DNA of 64,000 nt from Balneolaceae bacterium (GTDB taxonomy: Bacteria; Bacteroidota; Rhodothermia; Balneolales; Balneolaceae): NCBI GenBank assembly GCA_006969905.1, contig CP030887.1, positions 1 through 64,000 on the forward strand, read 5' to 3'. Both the position numbers and the translations under genes were made by a program. This document shows positions 23,762 through 33,580 of the stretch, piece after piece. Under the pieces are notes generated by a model that had not been told where the DNA came from, ran no database searches, and was given only the letters and a program-made list of their open reading frames with translations. Numbering within the stretch: the stretch's first letter is position 1; each line of letters begins with the position of its first letter.

Positions 23762-23880
23762 GGAGGTCTCCTGACTTCCATTCTCCACAGATGCTGAAAT
23801 GAACCTGTGCTGAACTTGATTAAGTACTCAGAATAAAAGCTTCTGGGCTTGTAGGCAATAAAAATATTCCCTTACTTCAT
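23762..23880 (-). other. Possible remnant of a cobalamin riboswitch; rest of 23536-23999 has no gene I can support
   Basis: On the minus strand 'AAGTCAGGAGACCTCC' (ending at 23762) closely matches the 3' core of cobalamin riboswitches (AAGTCAGGAGACCTGCC). An 'AAGGGAATA' about 105 bases upstream resembles another core box. The conserved GGTG..AAATCC and CCGC..CTGT parts are missing, so a working aptamer is unlikely. The nearest downstream gene is the DUF5694 gene, about 230 bases away. The remaining bases to 23999 show no convincing frame. Confidence 0.25.
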
Positions 23881-23999
23881 AAAAAATATTTGAGTTGACC
23901 GTCTATCGAAGCAAATATACAGGTCGACTTAAACGCAGAGTTATTAAAAGGTTTATTAATCTACTTCTAACTATCTCCTATTACTAAAATGTTACTATT

Positions 24000-24470
24000 A
24001 TGAGTGAATACAAGCCTTCGTTTAAAGCATGGTTATTCTCAATTTTTCTAGCTGCAGGATTTGGCAATGCGGCAGCTGACGGCATTGCCCATCTTGTTAA
24101 AAACGGACTTCAGGAAGATGGTCGATTAGTCGTTATTGACAAGGGTTGTTGGGGGCGAGAAATAAGAACCAGGGTTCAGGGAGGCATACAAACTAAGGTT
24201 ATCCCATCCTGTGAATACATATTTGTGAACAAAGGTGATCGAACAGTACTGGTTACCGACTTAAAAATTGATAACATAGTGCGAAGGTCGTTCCATACCA
24301 ACAATCCCGCAGGTTTTAGAGAACCAGGAGCAAACTTCACCAGAGCTAATGTTGCAGTTACTGCACCAGGTGATGTTTTGGTCATTCAGTCTGAAGTTGA
24401 CTCAACAATGTGGAACTCTACTGTTTGTCTATACAACAAAAATACTGAACTTACTTGTGTCACTAAATAA
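24000..24470 (+). CDS. Orphan hypothetical protein
   Basis: The 156-residue product has a hydrophobic N-terminus (AWLFSIFLAAGFGNAAADGIAHLV, about 10-33), then a beta-rich part with two widely spaced Cys (about 49 and 72) and a third and fourth near the C-terminus (about 142 and 152). The Cys pairs suggest an exported, disulfide-bonded protein. I do not recognise the family. It stands alone between non-coding stretches with dispersed repeats. Confidence 0.6.
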   Translation: MSEYKPSFKAWLFSIFLAAGFGNAAADGIAHLVKNGLQEDGRLVVIDKGCWGREIRTRVQGGIQTKVIPSCEYIFVNKGDRTVLVTDLKIDNIVRRSFHTNNPAGFREPGANFTRANVAVTAPGDVLVIQSEVDSTMWNSTVCLYNKNTELTCVTK

Positions 24471-24601
24471 TTAAAAATACGGCAACAGCTCCCCGCAGAA
24501 TGCAATTAAGAAGCTCCTACTTCTTGTAAACAGAAAAGTTCATGATTGTAAACATCAGGTTAATTCGTTGACAAATCAGGATGTAAGCACTGGCAATCAT
24601 T

Positions 24602-24668
24602 CACGAGTGGAGCGAAGTGATCTTACTATGCCAGCCACAAAAACTGAGACTACTTCACTTCGTTCGCA
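24602..24668. repeat. Palindromic intergenic repeat, copy 1
   Basis: CACGAGTGGAGCGAAGTGATC near 24602 and its imperfect inverted partner GAGACTACTTCACTTCGTTCG near 24646 frame a 67-bp element. The same layout recurs at 37190, and one arm occurs at 44740. It lies between two unrelated genes. Confidence 0.75.
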
Positions 24669-24695
24669 GATATGTACCATTGGCCAGAAAAAGGT

Positions 24696-27116
24696 TTAAT
24701 AAATCCCCGGAAACTTATCAGGCTCGCACTCTCTCATAATTTCGTAAGCCGTTTCGAAGATATCTTCGGCATTCGGTTTCGAGAAGTAATCACCGTCAGA
24801 GGCGTAAGCAGGTCGGTGAGCTTTTGCAGAAAGTGCTACCGGTTTAGAATCCAGGTAATTGTACCCTCCCTGCTCCTGTAGAATATGCTGCATGATATAA
24901 GCAGAAGCACCTCCCGGAACATCTTCATCCACAATTAAAAGACGATTAGTTTTCTTTACTGACTCAACAATCGTGTGATTTATATCGAAAGGAAGCAGGG
25001 TTCGAACATCAATCAGTTCAACAGAAATACCGGTTTCTTCAAATTGGGAAATCAGGCTCTCAACAATGTTAAAAGTAGAACCATACGAAACGATGGTTAA
25101 GTCAGTCCCTTCTTTTACAACCTCAGGAATACCCAGCGGTGTAGTGAACTCACCCAGGTTAGCCGGAAGGTCTTCTTTAAGCCGATATCCGTTCAATGGT
25201 TCGATAACCAATGCAGGATCGTCTCCCTGAAGCAAGGTATTATAAAAGCCTGCTGACTCTGTAAGATTTCTGGGTACACAAATATGTAGTCCTCTTAACG
25301 AATGAATCAACATCCCCATTGGAGAGCCTGAATGCCAGATTCCCTCCAGGCGGTGGCCACGGGTCCGAACAATTAACGGTGCTGCCTGCCCTCCTTTGGT
25401 TCTGTAGCGCAGCGAGGCCAAATCATCACTCATGCCCTGTAAACAATAAAGTACATAATCCAGGTACTGAATATCGGCGATGGGACGTAATCCCCGAAGC
25501 GCCATGCCTATTCCCTGCCCAAGAATGGTAGCCTCACGAATACCGGTATCACTGACACGGATTTCCCCATACTTCTCCTGCATGTGCTCAAGGCCTTTGT
25601 TTACGTCCCCGAGCTTCCCGGCATCTTCCCCGAAAACCAGGGTGTTCGGGTACTTCTCAAAAAGCTTATTGAAGTTATCACGCAGTACAACCCGTCCGTC
25701 AACTTTCTCAGGTTCATCCGCATATTCAGGTTTAATTTCAGCTACTTTTAACGGTGATTTTTCTGTCTCACTATACAGGTCTGATCCATATCGCTCGGCA
25801 TTTACTTCAAGGCTTTGCGCTACCCATTCCTTCAATTCCCGGAGGGCAGAGGAATCTTTTCCCGCTGTATATGCCAAAGCCTTTCGGGCAGCAGAGTTAA
25901 TATCCTTGCGAATAGCATTAGGAAACATCTTCAGTTTCTTAATGGTCTCTCCTACCTTAGCTTCCCCTGTCTCTTTTTGAAGCTTCTCTAGCAATGAAAG
26001 AACGTGAGCTTTTTCCTTTTTTATCGGGGAGATATATGCATCCCAGGCTTGTTTTTTGGCTTCGTTTGCTTCTTCGAGCGTCTGGTCTTCCAACTCATTT
26101 AGCTGGCTTTCGGTGGCGATCTTCTTTTTCAGAATCCAGTTCCTGGTTTGGGCTAAGCAGCAGTATTCTACTTCAAAATGCAAGCGCTCTTCATCTTTAT
26201 ACCGCTCATGCGAACCGGACGTAGAGTGGCCCTGGGGCTGGGTCACCTCCAGCACATGCACCAAAACAGGAACATGCTCTTCTCTTGCAATCTTTTCAGC
26301 CTTTTGATAGGTAGCTGTTAACGCTTCGTAATCCCATGCTTTAACTGTTAATATCTCAAAGCCTGGTGCATCTTCTGTTCGCTGGAATCCGGACAAAGCC
26401 TCTGAGATACTTTCTTTGGTAGTTTGGTATTTCTTGGAGACAGAAATTCCATATCCGTCATCCCAAACCGACATGATCATGGGTACCTGAAGAACTCCTG
26501 CTGCATTTATTGTTTCCCAGAACACCCCTTCTGAAGTACTTGCATCACCTATAGTACCAAAAGCAATTTCATTCCCTTTATTTGAAAATTTTTTCCATTC
26601 TTTCCCTTTCAGGGATTTTTCATTTCTATATACCTTGGATGCTTGTGCTAGGCCTAAAAGCCGGGCCATTTGCCCTGCTGTAGGAGAAATATCCGAAGAG
26701 GTATTTTTGGATTTGGTCTGGTCAATCCACTCACCATTTTTATCAATCAAACGGGTTGCAAAGTGGGAGTTCATTTGCCTTCCGGCAGAAAAAGGATCTG
26801 CTTCTACATCAGGGTGTGCATAAAGCTGTGCAAAAAACTGGGCAGGTTTTAGTTCATCAATAGCCAACATAAAGGTTTGATCCCGGTAATAGCCCGAACG
26901 GAAATCCCCGTTCCTGAAAACTTTTGCCATTGCTATTTGGGGGATTTCTTTCCCATCACCAAAAATTCCGAATTTGGCTTTTCCCGACAGCACTTCTTTT
27001 CGGCCTATCAATGACATATGGCGACTTAGCCAACCTAACTTATAATCTGCAAGAATCTCTTTCTTGCGGGCGGTTGAATAAGTTTTGCTACGAGATTTTG
27101 TCTTCGTTTCTGCCAT
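24696..27116 (-). CDS. 2-oxoacid (branched-chain type) dehydrogenase E1, fused alpha and beta
   Basis: The 806-residue protein joins both E1 subunits. The alpha half (about 1-440) has 'GTIGDASTSEGVFWETINAAGVLQVPMIMSVWDDGYGIS', the thiamine diphosphate motif. The beta half (about 470-806) has 'VFGEDAGKLGDVNKGL', 'VSDTGIREATILGQGIGMAL' and a transketolase C-terminal domain with 'LLIVDEDVPGGASAYI'. E1 decarboxylates the 2-oxoacid and passes the acyl group to E2. A fused E1 of this kind is common in Bacteroidota. The E2 and E3 genes are not in the window. The branched-chain substrate is a family-level guess. Confidence 0.9.
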   Translation of the reverse strand: MAETKTKSRSKTYSTARKKEILADYKLGWLSRHMSLIGRKEVLSGKAKFGIFGDGKEIPQIAMAKVFRNGDFRSGYYRDQTFMLAIDELKPAQFFAQLYAHPDVEADPFSAGRQMNSHFATRLIDKNGEWIDQTKSKNTSSDISPTAGQMARLLGLAQASKVYRNEKSLKGKEWKKFSNKGNEIAFGTIGDASTSEGVFWETINAAGVLQVPMIMSVWDDGYGISVSKKYQTTKESISEALSGFQRTEDAPGFEILTVKAWDYEALTATYQKAEKIAREEHVPVLVHVLEVTQPQGHSTSGSHERYKDEERLHFEVEYCCLAQTRNWILKKKIATESQLNELEDQTLEEANEAKKQAWDAYISPIKKEKAHVLSLLEKLQKETGEAKVGETIKKLKMFPNAIRKDINSAARKALAYTAGKDSSALRELKEWVAQSLEVNAERYGSDLYSETEKSPLKVAEIKPEYADEPEKVDGRVVLRDNFNKLFEKYPNTLVFGEDAGKLGDVNKGLEHMQEKYGEIRVSDTGIREATILGQGIGMALRGLRPIADIQYLDYVLYCLQGMSDDLASLRYRTKGGQAAPLIVRTRGHRLEGIWHSGSPMGMLIHSLRGLHICVPRNLTESAGFYNTLLQGDDPALVIEPLNGYRLKEDLPANLGEFTTPLGIPEVVKEGTDLTIVSYGSTFNIVESLISQFEETGISVELIDVRTLLPFDINHTIVESVKKTNRLLIVDEDVPGGASAYIMQHILQEQGGYNYLDSKPVALSAKAHRPAYASDGDYFSKPNAEDIFETAYEIMRECEPDKFPGIY

Positions 27117-27263
27117 TTCCTTGTTTTTAAATTTTTCTCTACTATGGAAAAGAACCCTTTAAAATCGGGGCACAATAATACGGAAAAGCGCTTTTCTTTA
27201 AAAGACGCTTTCAAAAGCTTTACCCCTTTTTTACACAGGGATAATCAACACAATATGGCGAAT

Positions 27264-28655
27264 TTATTCTGTAAATCCGCCTTTTGTCATTTTTATCGGA
27301 TCCAAAGCGCTATCTAATTCAGCATCCGATAAGTCAGTCATTTCTTTTGCTACTTCTTTGAGGGCTCTGTTTTCAGCAAATGCTTTTTTTGCAATTTTTG
27401 CCGCAAGATCATACCCGATAATTGGATTAAGTGCAGTAACAAGAATCGGGTTTCGCCCCACTTTATCCGCTATAACATCTTTCCTGACTGTAATTCTTGA
27501 AACAGACCGGTCTGCAAGATTCCTCGCTGCATTTCCTAAAATCTCAATAGACTGCAGTAAATTATGAGCCACGACCGGGAGCATAACATTAAGCTCGAAG
27601 TTTCCCGCCTGGCCCCCAATGGTAATGGATGTATCATTTCCAATTACCTGTGCACATACCATTGTTAAAGATTCTTCAATAACCGGATTTACCTTGCCGG
27701 GCATAATAGATGATCCAGGCTGTAAAGCAGCTAATTGGACCTCTCCTAACCCGCCATTGGGACCGGAATTCATCCACCGTAGATCATTACCTATTTTCAT
27801 CAAGCTTACCGCAATAGTTTTTAACTGGCCGCTAAGCTCAACAGGGGCATCAACCGTAGCCTGTGCTTCAAAATGATTTTCAGCTTCAATAAAGTCCAAT
27901 CCTGTCAAATCAGATAGTGTTTTCGCAAATTCAGAACCAAAATCTGGATGTGTGTTTATCCCCGTACCTACTGCGGTTCCTCCCTGGGGAAGTTCCTTTA
28001 ATCGCTCAAGTGCCGATTCTACTCTTTCGATTCCAAGATCAATCTGGCGGGCATATCCTCCAAATTCCTGTTCAATAGTAACAGGCATAGCATCCATGAG
28101 GTGCGTACGCCCGGTTTTTACCACATCAGAGTTTTCTTTACCCTTTTCAACAAAGGTATCGCTCAAATGCTTTAGCGAAGGGATCAAATGCCCTTTTGAA
28201 GTGATCATTCCGGCAATGCGTATTGCAGTTGGAATAACATCATTAGAACTCTGCCCGAAGTTTACATGATCATTTGGATGTACTGTGCTGTCTGTTCCCG
28301 TTTTTAATTCATTTGCTCGATGGGCAATTACCTCGTTGGCATTCATGTTTGTTGAAGTGCCTGAACCTGTCTGAAAAATATCAATTACAAACTGATCATC
28401 AAGTTTGCCTTCAATAATCTCATCAGAAGCTTTTACAATAGCCTCTGCTACTGCTGCATCAACCAAACCTAATTCTTTATTTACTATAGCAGCAGACTTT
28501 TTTACGTAGCCTACAGCCTGGATAAAAGCCCGGCTAAATCGAATTCCGCTGATTGGAAAATTATCGTTTGCCCTCTGGGTTTGTGCTCCGTAAAGCGCAT
28601 TTTTGGGAACCTTAACTTCGCCCATTGAATCTTTCTCGATTCGAAAATCACTCAT
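27264..28655 (-). CDS. fumC: Fumarate hydratase class II
   Basis: At 463 residues it has normal length. The superfamily signature 'GSSIMPGKVNP' (about 316-326) carries the catalytic Ser; 'TGSGTSTNMNANEV' (about 97-110) and 'GRTHLMDAMPVT' supply substrate-binding residues. It converts fumarate and L-malate in the citric acid cycle without an iron-sulfur cluster. It follows the E1 gene on the same strand, 147 bases away, and is probably a separate unit. Confidence 0.96.
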   Translation of the reverse strand: MSDFRIEKDSMGEVKVPKNALYGAQTQRANDNFPISGIRFSRAFIQAVGYVKKSAAIVNKELGLVDAAVAEAIVKASDEIIEGKLDDQFVIDIFQTGSGTSTNMNANEVIAHRANELKTGTDSTVHPNDHVNFGQSSNDVIPTAIRIAGMITSKGHLIPSLKHLSDTFVEKGKENSDVVKTGRTHLMDAMPVTIEQEFGGYARQIDLGIERVESALERLKELPQGGTAVGTGINTHPDFGSEFAKTLSDLTGLDFIEAENHFEAQATVDAPVELSGQLKTIAVSLMKIGNDLRWMNSGPNGGLGEVQLAALQPGSSIMPGKVNPVIEESLTMVCAQVIGNDTSITIGGQAGNFELNVMLPVVAHNLLQSIEILGNAARNLADRSVSRITVRKDVIADKVGRNPILVTALNPIIGYDLAAKIAKKAFAENRALKEVAKEMTDLSDAELDSALDPIKMTKGGFTE

Positions 28656-28739
28656 GATATCCTCTTAGATTTTGGTTGCCTTTGAAGATACGGCTTTTCA
28701 AAAAAAGAGGCAGGTCAGATCAATGGATAAAGTGAATTA

Positions 28740-29861
28740 TTAAAGAGTTTTCCGGAACATCCGGTAAGTCTTGTCAAGCTCTCCGCCAATTCGTTCAGCT
28801 ACCCTGATCATTTCTGTATTACTCCCTAAAACCCAACTTAATTCAGAAGTATAGACTCCATTAGCAATCCCATTTTCAATCGATTTTTGATGAAGCATTG
28901 CATCAATTCCTTTTCCCTGGTATTCAGGGAGGACACCCATTAAAGCAGTACGTATCCGGTTTATCTTCTTTTTACCAAACAGCAGCTTAAAGATGCCAAA
29001 TGGAAAAAGATTGCCATTCATTGTTGCAAAAATTTGGTTGTAATCAGGTAATGCCACTGAAAATGCTACCGGGTTCCCATCCACCTCAGCAATATGAGCG
29101 TATTTAGGATCCAGGATCATCTTAAAATCTTCGGCTGTGGCCTGTAGTTCTTCTTTGGTAAGCGGAAGAAACCCCCAGTTATCTTTCCAGGCTTCATTAT
29201 AGATATGGCGAACAATTTCAACTTCTTCTTTGATCTTTTTAATGTTAACAGGCCGTACCACTAATCCGGGGTTACGCTTGTTAACAATAGCCATTGCACG
29301 GTTGATACGATCCATAGATACTGTATCCTTATCTACTACATAGGCTAATAAATCCATATCAGGCTCGTATCCTGCGCCAAGAATCAGCTTTTCGTAATAA
29401 GGTTTGTTGTACGGCATAAGGATGTAAGGCATGCGATCAAATCCATCCACAAGGAGCCCTATCGTGTCCATCATCCCTGGGCTGGCAGGCCCAAGAACAT
29501 CCTTCATTCCTTTTTCCTTCAACCAGTCTCCGGCAACCCTGAATAACAAGTTTGCAGTATGCTGATCATCTATACATTCAAAAAAACCAAAGTGCCCGGT
29601 ATGGGTTTTATGATATTCATTGAACCGATGGTCAACTACTGCTGAAATACGACCTGCTATTTTTCCATTATGTTCAGCTATAAACAAAGCTATTTCAGCA
29701 TTATTGAAATAAGGGTTTTTAGCTGTATTGATAAGCTTTTTTTGTTCCATCCTGAGTGGAGGCACCCAACTTTCGGTCTCAGAGTAATGCAGGTATGGAA
29801 ACTCGATAAATCTCTTCCGTTCATCGTCGGTTGTAACGATGGTAACCCCATTTGTATTCAT
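28740..29861 (-). CDS. GNAT-fold acyltransferase, candidate ceramide synthase
   Basis: The 373-residue protein has the two-lobed GNAT outline: 'NAEIALFIAEHNGKIAGRISAVVDHRFNEYH' in the N-lobe and 'RIRTALMGVLPEYQGKGIDAMLHQKSIENG' (acyl-CoA binding, about 306-335) in the C-lobe. It lies 13 bases downstream of the serine palmitoyltransferase gene on the same strand. In Caulobacter a GNAT-type enzyme N-acylates the sphingoid base, so this position makes it a candidate for that step. Sequence alone cannot confirm the acyl acceptor. Confidence 0.75.
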   Translation of the reverse strand: MNTNGVTIVTTDDERKRFIEFPYLHYSETESWVPPLRMEQKKLINTAKNPYFNNAEIALFIAEHNGKIAGRISAVVDHRFNEYHKTHTGHFGFFECIDDQHTANLLFRVAGDWLKEKGMKDVLGPASPGMMDTIGLLVDGFDRMPYILMPYNKPYYEKLILGAGYEPDMDLLAYVVDKDTVSMDRINRAMAIVNKRNPGLVVRPVNIKKIKEEVEIVRHIYNEAWKDNWGFLPLTKEELQATAEDFKMILDPKYAHIAEVDGNPVAFSVALPDYNQIFATMNGNLFPFGIFKLLFGKKKINRIRTALMGVLPEYQGKGIDAMLHQKSIENGIANGVYTSELSWVLGSNTEMIRVAERIGGELDKTYRMFRKTL

Positions 29862-29874
29862 ACTAAACCCTTAA

Positions 29875-31110
29875 TTAGTTAGCGGAGTGACCGTTATGGT
29901 CAATGATTCCATGCTTAATGCCTACCTTTCGGAAAGCTTCCAGAATACGATCAAGATGATCGTTTGTATGGCTGGCCATGTAGCTGGTTCTAAGAAGAGA
30001 CTGCCCCTGCGGAACTGCAGGAGGTATCACAGCATTGGCATATACCCCTTCTTCAAAAAGATCTTTCCAGAACTTGAAACAATCCATCATATCACCAATA
30101 ACCACCGGTATAATAGGTGACTCACTAGACCATACATTAAAGCCAAGATTTTTAAGCTCTGTTCTCATATAAATGGATATCTCTTCCAGTCTCTTTATTC
30201 TCCATGGCTCTTCCTGAAGAATCTCCAAAGATTTAAGTACAGTAGCTACATTTGCGGGTGGCATTGAAGCACTGAAAATATGTGCGGGAGAATGATGGCG
30301 GATAAACTCTATCACTTCATGTCCACCAACTATAAATCCGCCAAGCGAAGCAAAAGACTTAGAGAATGTACCACTTATCAAGTCTACTTGATCAGTTAGG
30401 CCGAATACGGAAGCAGACCCACGCCCTCCATCACCGACCACACCAACAGCATGCGCATCATCTAAGTACAGGCGGGCACCAAATTCTTTAGCCAAAGCAA
30501 CTAGTTCAGGCACTTTTGCAAGTGTACCTGACATGGAAAAGACCCCATCTGAGATGATAATCTTACCTGCATCCGGATCAGCCTTTTCTAACATCTTACG
30601 AAGCTGATCCATATCGTTATGTTGATAGCGTACGGTTTTTGCATTTGAACAAAGTGTACCCACCACAATACATGCATGATTATCACGATCAGAAAAGATA
30701 ATATCGTTTCGCCCGGCTATCGTTTGGATAGAGCCTTCATTAGTTTGATAACCCGTGCTGAATAATACACACCGGTCTTTGTCCATGAAGGTTGCAAGCT
30801 TGTCTTCCAGCTCCAGGTGAATATCCAGGGTTCCGTTCAAATATCTTGACCCGGTACAACCGGTACCGTATTTATCAAGTGCCGCTTTTGCAGCTTCAAT
30901 GGTTCTGGGATCGTTAGTGAGGCCTAAATAATTATTAGAACCGGCCATAATCACTTCATGGCCTTCAATTTCTACAATTGTACCATCGGTAGCCTCCAGC
31001 GGCTTAAAATAGGGATACAATCCCAACTCTTTAACTTCATCCGCTTTTGTGAAATTAAATGCTTTAGCAAAGATGTCGTTTTTGGCTACATCGGTTTTGG
31101 TATCGGCCAT
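29875..31110 (-). CDS. spt: Serine palmitoyltransferase (alpha-oxoamine synthase family)
   Basis: The 411-residue PLP enzyme has 'GSNNYLGLTNDPRT' (about 57-70), 'GTGCTGSRYLNGTLDIHLELE', 'LYLDDAHAVGVVGDGGRG' (PLP-binding Asp, His) and 'LISGTFSKSFASLGGFIVG' with the Schiff-base Lys (about 254). Family members condense an amino acid with acyl-CoA. The GTGCTGSRYLNG text and the neighbouring lipid and glycosyl genes favour serine palmitoyltransferase over KBL or BioF. It makes the 3-keto sphingoid base. A good TTTG-N19-TATATTTC promoter lies upstream. Confidence 0.85.
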   Translation of the reverse strand: MADTKTDVAKNDIFAKAFNFTKADEVKELGLYPYFKPLEATDGTIVEIEGHEVIMAGSNNYLGLTNDPRTIEAAKAALDKYGTGCTGSRYLNGTLDIHLELEDKLATFMDKDRCVLFSTGYQTNEGSIQTIAGRNDIIFSDRDNHACIVVGTLCSNAKTVRYQHNDMDQLRKMLEKADPDAGKIIISDGVFSMSGTLAKVPELVALAKEFGARLYLDDAHAVGVVGDGGRGSASVFGLTDQVDLISGTFSKSFASLGGFIVGGHEVIEFIRHHSPAHIFSASMPPANVATVLKSLEILQEEPWRIKRLEEISIYMRTELKNLGFNVWSSESPIIPVVIGDMMDCFKFWKDLFEEGVYANAVIPPAVPQGQSLLRTSYMASHTNDHLDRILEAFRKVGIKHGIIDHNGHSAN

Positions 31111-31141
31111 GGCAGGTCCTCAAAAATTCTACTTTAACATC

Positions 31142-31172
31142 GAAATATAGCTAGTATTAAATTTCTATCAAA
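31142..31172 (-). promoter_or_regulatory. Bacteroidota-type promoter of the spt gene
   Basis: Minus strand: TTTG (31172-31169), 19 bases, TATATTTC (31149-31142), close to the TTTG/TAnnTTTG consensus of the Bacteroidota primary sigma factor. It is placed 32 bases upstream of the spt ATG at 31110. Confidence 0.5.
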
Positions 31173-31197
31173 TTATCGGCAATGTAATGTTATGCCA

Positions 31198-32328
31198 CTA
31201 ACCCAAAGCGCTATATTTTTTACAAACTGTCTTAAGATAGGAAATATATTGCTGAGCTACGTTGTTCCATGCAAAGTTTTCGAGTACAAAGCTTCGGGCG
31301 CTTTTGCTCATATCTTCCAACTCATTTTGGATCAATTCATCAACACGTGCTGCAAATTGCCCGCTATTTCTGACTTCGATTTTGTACCCGTTTTCCCCAT
31401 TCTCGATCACATCCTTAATGCCTTCTAAATCAGCAGCTACTGCGGGTGTTCCTGCCAGGTTAGCTTCCAAGAGTACAATTCCAAAGCCTTCCATATCCCC
31501 CGGCACAGGGATGTTGGGCATTATAAAAAGATCTGCAGCTGAATAAGCATCTTTTAACACAGAATCTGGTTGTTTGCCAACAAACATGATCTTGTCTTTA
31601 TTGGGTGAGTTCTGCACCAGTGTAACAAGGTTGTCATGCTCGGGACCTTCCCCAATCACCAGGTAAAATATATCCGACTTAACTTTCGGGAGTACTTCGT
31701 TAATAAACCACTCATGCCCTTTACGTTTCACTTGTCTTCCGACAGTGAGCAAAATCTTTTTAGACGAAAGGTTAACACCGAATTCTTTCTCGATTGCTAA
31801 ACGGGCAGAGACTTTATTGGGGGATTTCTCAAAATCCGACATATCAAATCCATTCGGTAAAGCTATTCCCTTTTCAGGGTCCATTCCCCTTTTTATGCAT
31901 TCATCGCGCGTTGCCCTGGAGACTGAGATCACACCATCCAAAGTCTCAAAAACTTTAGGAACAAAATTCTGATATATACTTACCGGCATTTTTACATCCT
32001 GCCCATGGTTAATGGTAACCATAGGTACATCTATTTTTTTCCGGGTGAATTTAGCCAGGCTTGCCGTTACCATTGAGGAAAAGAGAATGACATCCGGTTT
32101 AAATTCCTCAACAATGGCCGGGAGCTTTCGGGTAAGCTTTAGCAAAAAAAATGCAGTTCTGATTTCAATACCTTTCCAGGGAGCATGTTGGATGATCGTT
32201 TTGATTTCAACATCATCCATTTGCTCTATTTCACTCACCAGCTGCATACTAACGCGCTGCATACCCCCTATGCTTTTAAGAGGTGCCCCTTTTGGCGGAT
32301 GGAGATGTGAAATGTAAAGTATCCTCAA
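31198..32328 (-). CDS. GT4-family glycosyltransferase
   Basis: The 376-residue GT-B protein has 'HLHPPKGAPLKSIGGMQRVSMQLVSEIE' at the N-terminus, 'ILLTVGRQVKRKGHEWFINEVLP' (about 195-217) and the C-terminal nucleotide-sugar motif 'FIMPNIPVPGDMEGFGIVLLEANLAGTPAVA' (about 270-300) with the EGFGIVLLE core. It uses an activated sugar donor to build a glycoconjugate. Its start overlaps the upstream GT4 gene by four bases. Next to sphingolipid genes, it may glycosylate a ceramide or diacylglycerol head group; that is inference. Confidence 0.88.
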   Translation of the reverse strand: MRILYISHLHPPKGAPLKSIGGMQRVSMQLVSEIEQMDDVEIKTIIQHAPWKGIEIRTAFFLLKLTRKLPAIVEEFKPDVILFSSMVTASLAKFTRKKIDVPMVTINHGQDVKMPVSIYQNFVPKVFETLDGVISVSRATRDECIKRGMDPEKGIALPNGFDMSDFEKSPNKVSARLAIEKEFGVNLSSKKILLTVGRQVKRKGHEWFINEVLPKVKSDIFYLVIGEGPEHDNLVTLVQNSPNKDKIMFVGKQPDSVLKDAYSAADLFIMPNIPVPGDMEGFGIVLLEANLAGTPAVAADLEGIKDVIENGENGYKIEVRNSGQFAARVDELIQNELEDMSKSARSFVLENFAWNNVAQQYISYLKTVCKKYSALG

Positions 32329-33488
32329 ACCTTACCTTGCTTAGAAGATTCTAGAACTTCCCTATAGTTCTCTACAAGTCCCGCATTAATCGAATCCCAC
32401 TGATATTCCATGGCCATTTTCCGGGATGCTTCTCCCATTTTTTTCCTTAGCTCAGGATCGGAAACAACTTTTTCCAATTGACGGGTGAAATCCTCAACAT
32501 CCTTTTTCTTTGCCAAAAAACCATTAACACCATCTTCTACTAATGATTTACTCCCAATTGCATCGGCAACAATGCAAGGAAGGCCGCTGGCTTTTGCTTC
32601 AAGCGTTACATTTCCAAAGGTTTCAGTGTGGGATGGAAACATGAATATATCTGCACTTGCATAGGCTCTCGCAAGATTCTCCCCTTCCGCAAAACCTGTA
32701 AAATGGGCAGATGGAAGAAGTTTCTGGGCTTCTTCCTGAGCCTGGCCGCTTCCTACTACCAATGCCCTTACTTTGGGATTAGTCTTTTGGAGCTTCTTTA
32801 CACTTTCAATATAGGTGCGAAGTTCTTTCTCCCACACCAGGCGCGATACAAAGGTCACAACAATATCATCATCAGCAAATCCCACACTTCTGCGCCATTC
32901 CATATCCCTTTTTGAAGGATTAAAACGATCCGTATCAATTCCCCGCGCCCATATCTTCATGTTCCCTTCAATACCTTCACGGTGCAACTCCTCGATCATT
33001 GATTGAGACGGCACATAGGTATGTGGAAATTGTTTATAGAACCATTTCATCAACATCTTAAACGGTAATTTAAACGGAGAAAGGTACAGTGAATAATAGT
33101 TGGTATAACTTAAAAAATGGGTGTGGTAAGAAGTCACTTTGGGAATATTATTCTTCTTTGCCCATCTCAAAGCCCCTAACCCTAATCCATCAGGTGTGGC
33201 AATGTGAATAAGAGTCGGATTAAATTCTTTCAGTTTCTTTTTTGCTGATCCCGGGAAGTGAGTGGTAATCCTGTATTCCTCCCTACCCGGCACCAGCATA
33301 GGTATTGACGGTGTTACTACCAATTCTCCCTGGTGGTCAATAGCTGGGTTCTTAACCGAGGGACCAAAAACAAGTACAGGGATTTCCCGGCTCTCAAGGT
33401 ATTTTACCAGTGTATTTAGTGTAAGGGAAACCCCATCTCTTATGTGGTTATAGTTTCCCGTAAATAATGCTACTCTAAGTTCTTCCAT
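32325..33488 (-). CDS. GT4-family glycosyltransferase, diacylglycerol glycosyltransferase-like
   Basis: The 387-residue GT-B protein opens 'LFTGNYNHIRDGVSLTLNTLVKYLESRE', then 'YHTHFLSYTNYY' (about 121-132), 'VTFVSRLVWEKELRTYIE' and 'ADIFMFPSHTETFGNVTLEAKASGLPCIVAD' (about 280-310). The TETFGNVTLEA core is the donor-binding E-x7-E. The N-terminal layout resembles enzymes that glycosylate diacylglycerol. It is the first gene of a coupled GT pair and is divergent from an SDR gene. Confidence 0.87.
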   Translation of the reverse strand: MEELRVALFTGNYNHIRDGVSLTLNTLVKYLESREIPVLVFGPSVKNPAIDHQGELVVTPSIPMLVPGREEYRITTHFPGSAKKKLKEFNPTLIHIATPDGLGLGALRWAKKNNIPKVTSYHTHFLSYTNYYSLYLSPFKLPFKMLMKWFYKQFPHTYVPSQSMIEELHREGIEGNMKIWARGIDTDRFNPSKRDMEWRRSVGFADDDIVVTFVSRLVWEKELRTYIESVKKLQKTNPKVRALVVGSGQAQEEAQKLLPSAHFTGFAEGENLARAYASADIFMFPSHTETFGNVTLEAKASGLPCIVADAIGSKSLVEDGVNGFLAKKKDVEDFTRQLEKVVSDPELRKKMGEASRKMAMEYQWDSINAGLVENYREVLESSKQGKV

Positions 33489-33580
33489 AAAAGTTTAAAA
33501 GCAAACGGCAGATGTGTATCTTACCACGAAGCTACCTGCTAAGTTCTCAAAAAAAATTAACCGACGAATATAAGCAATTA

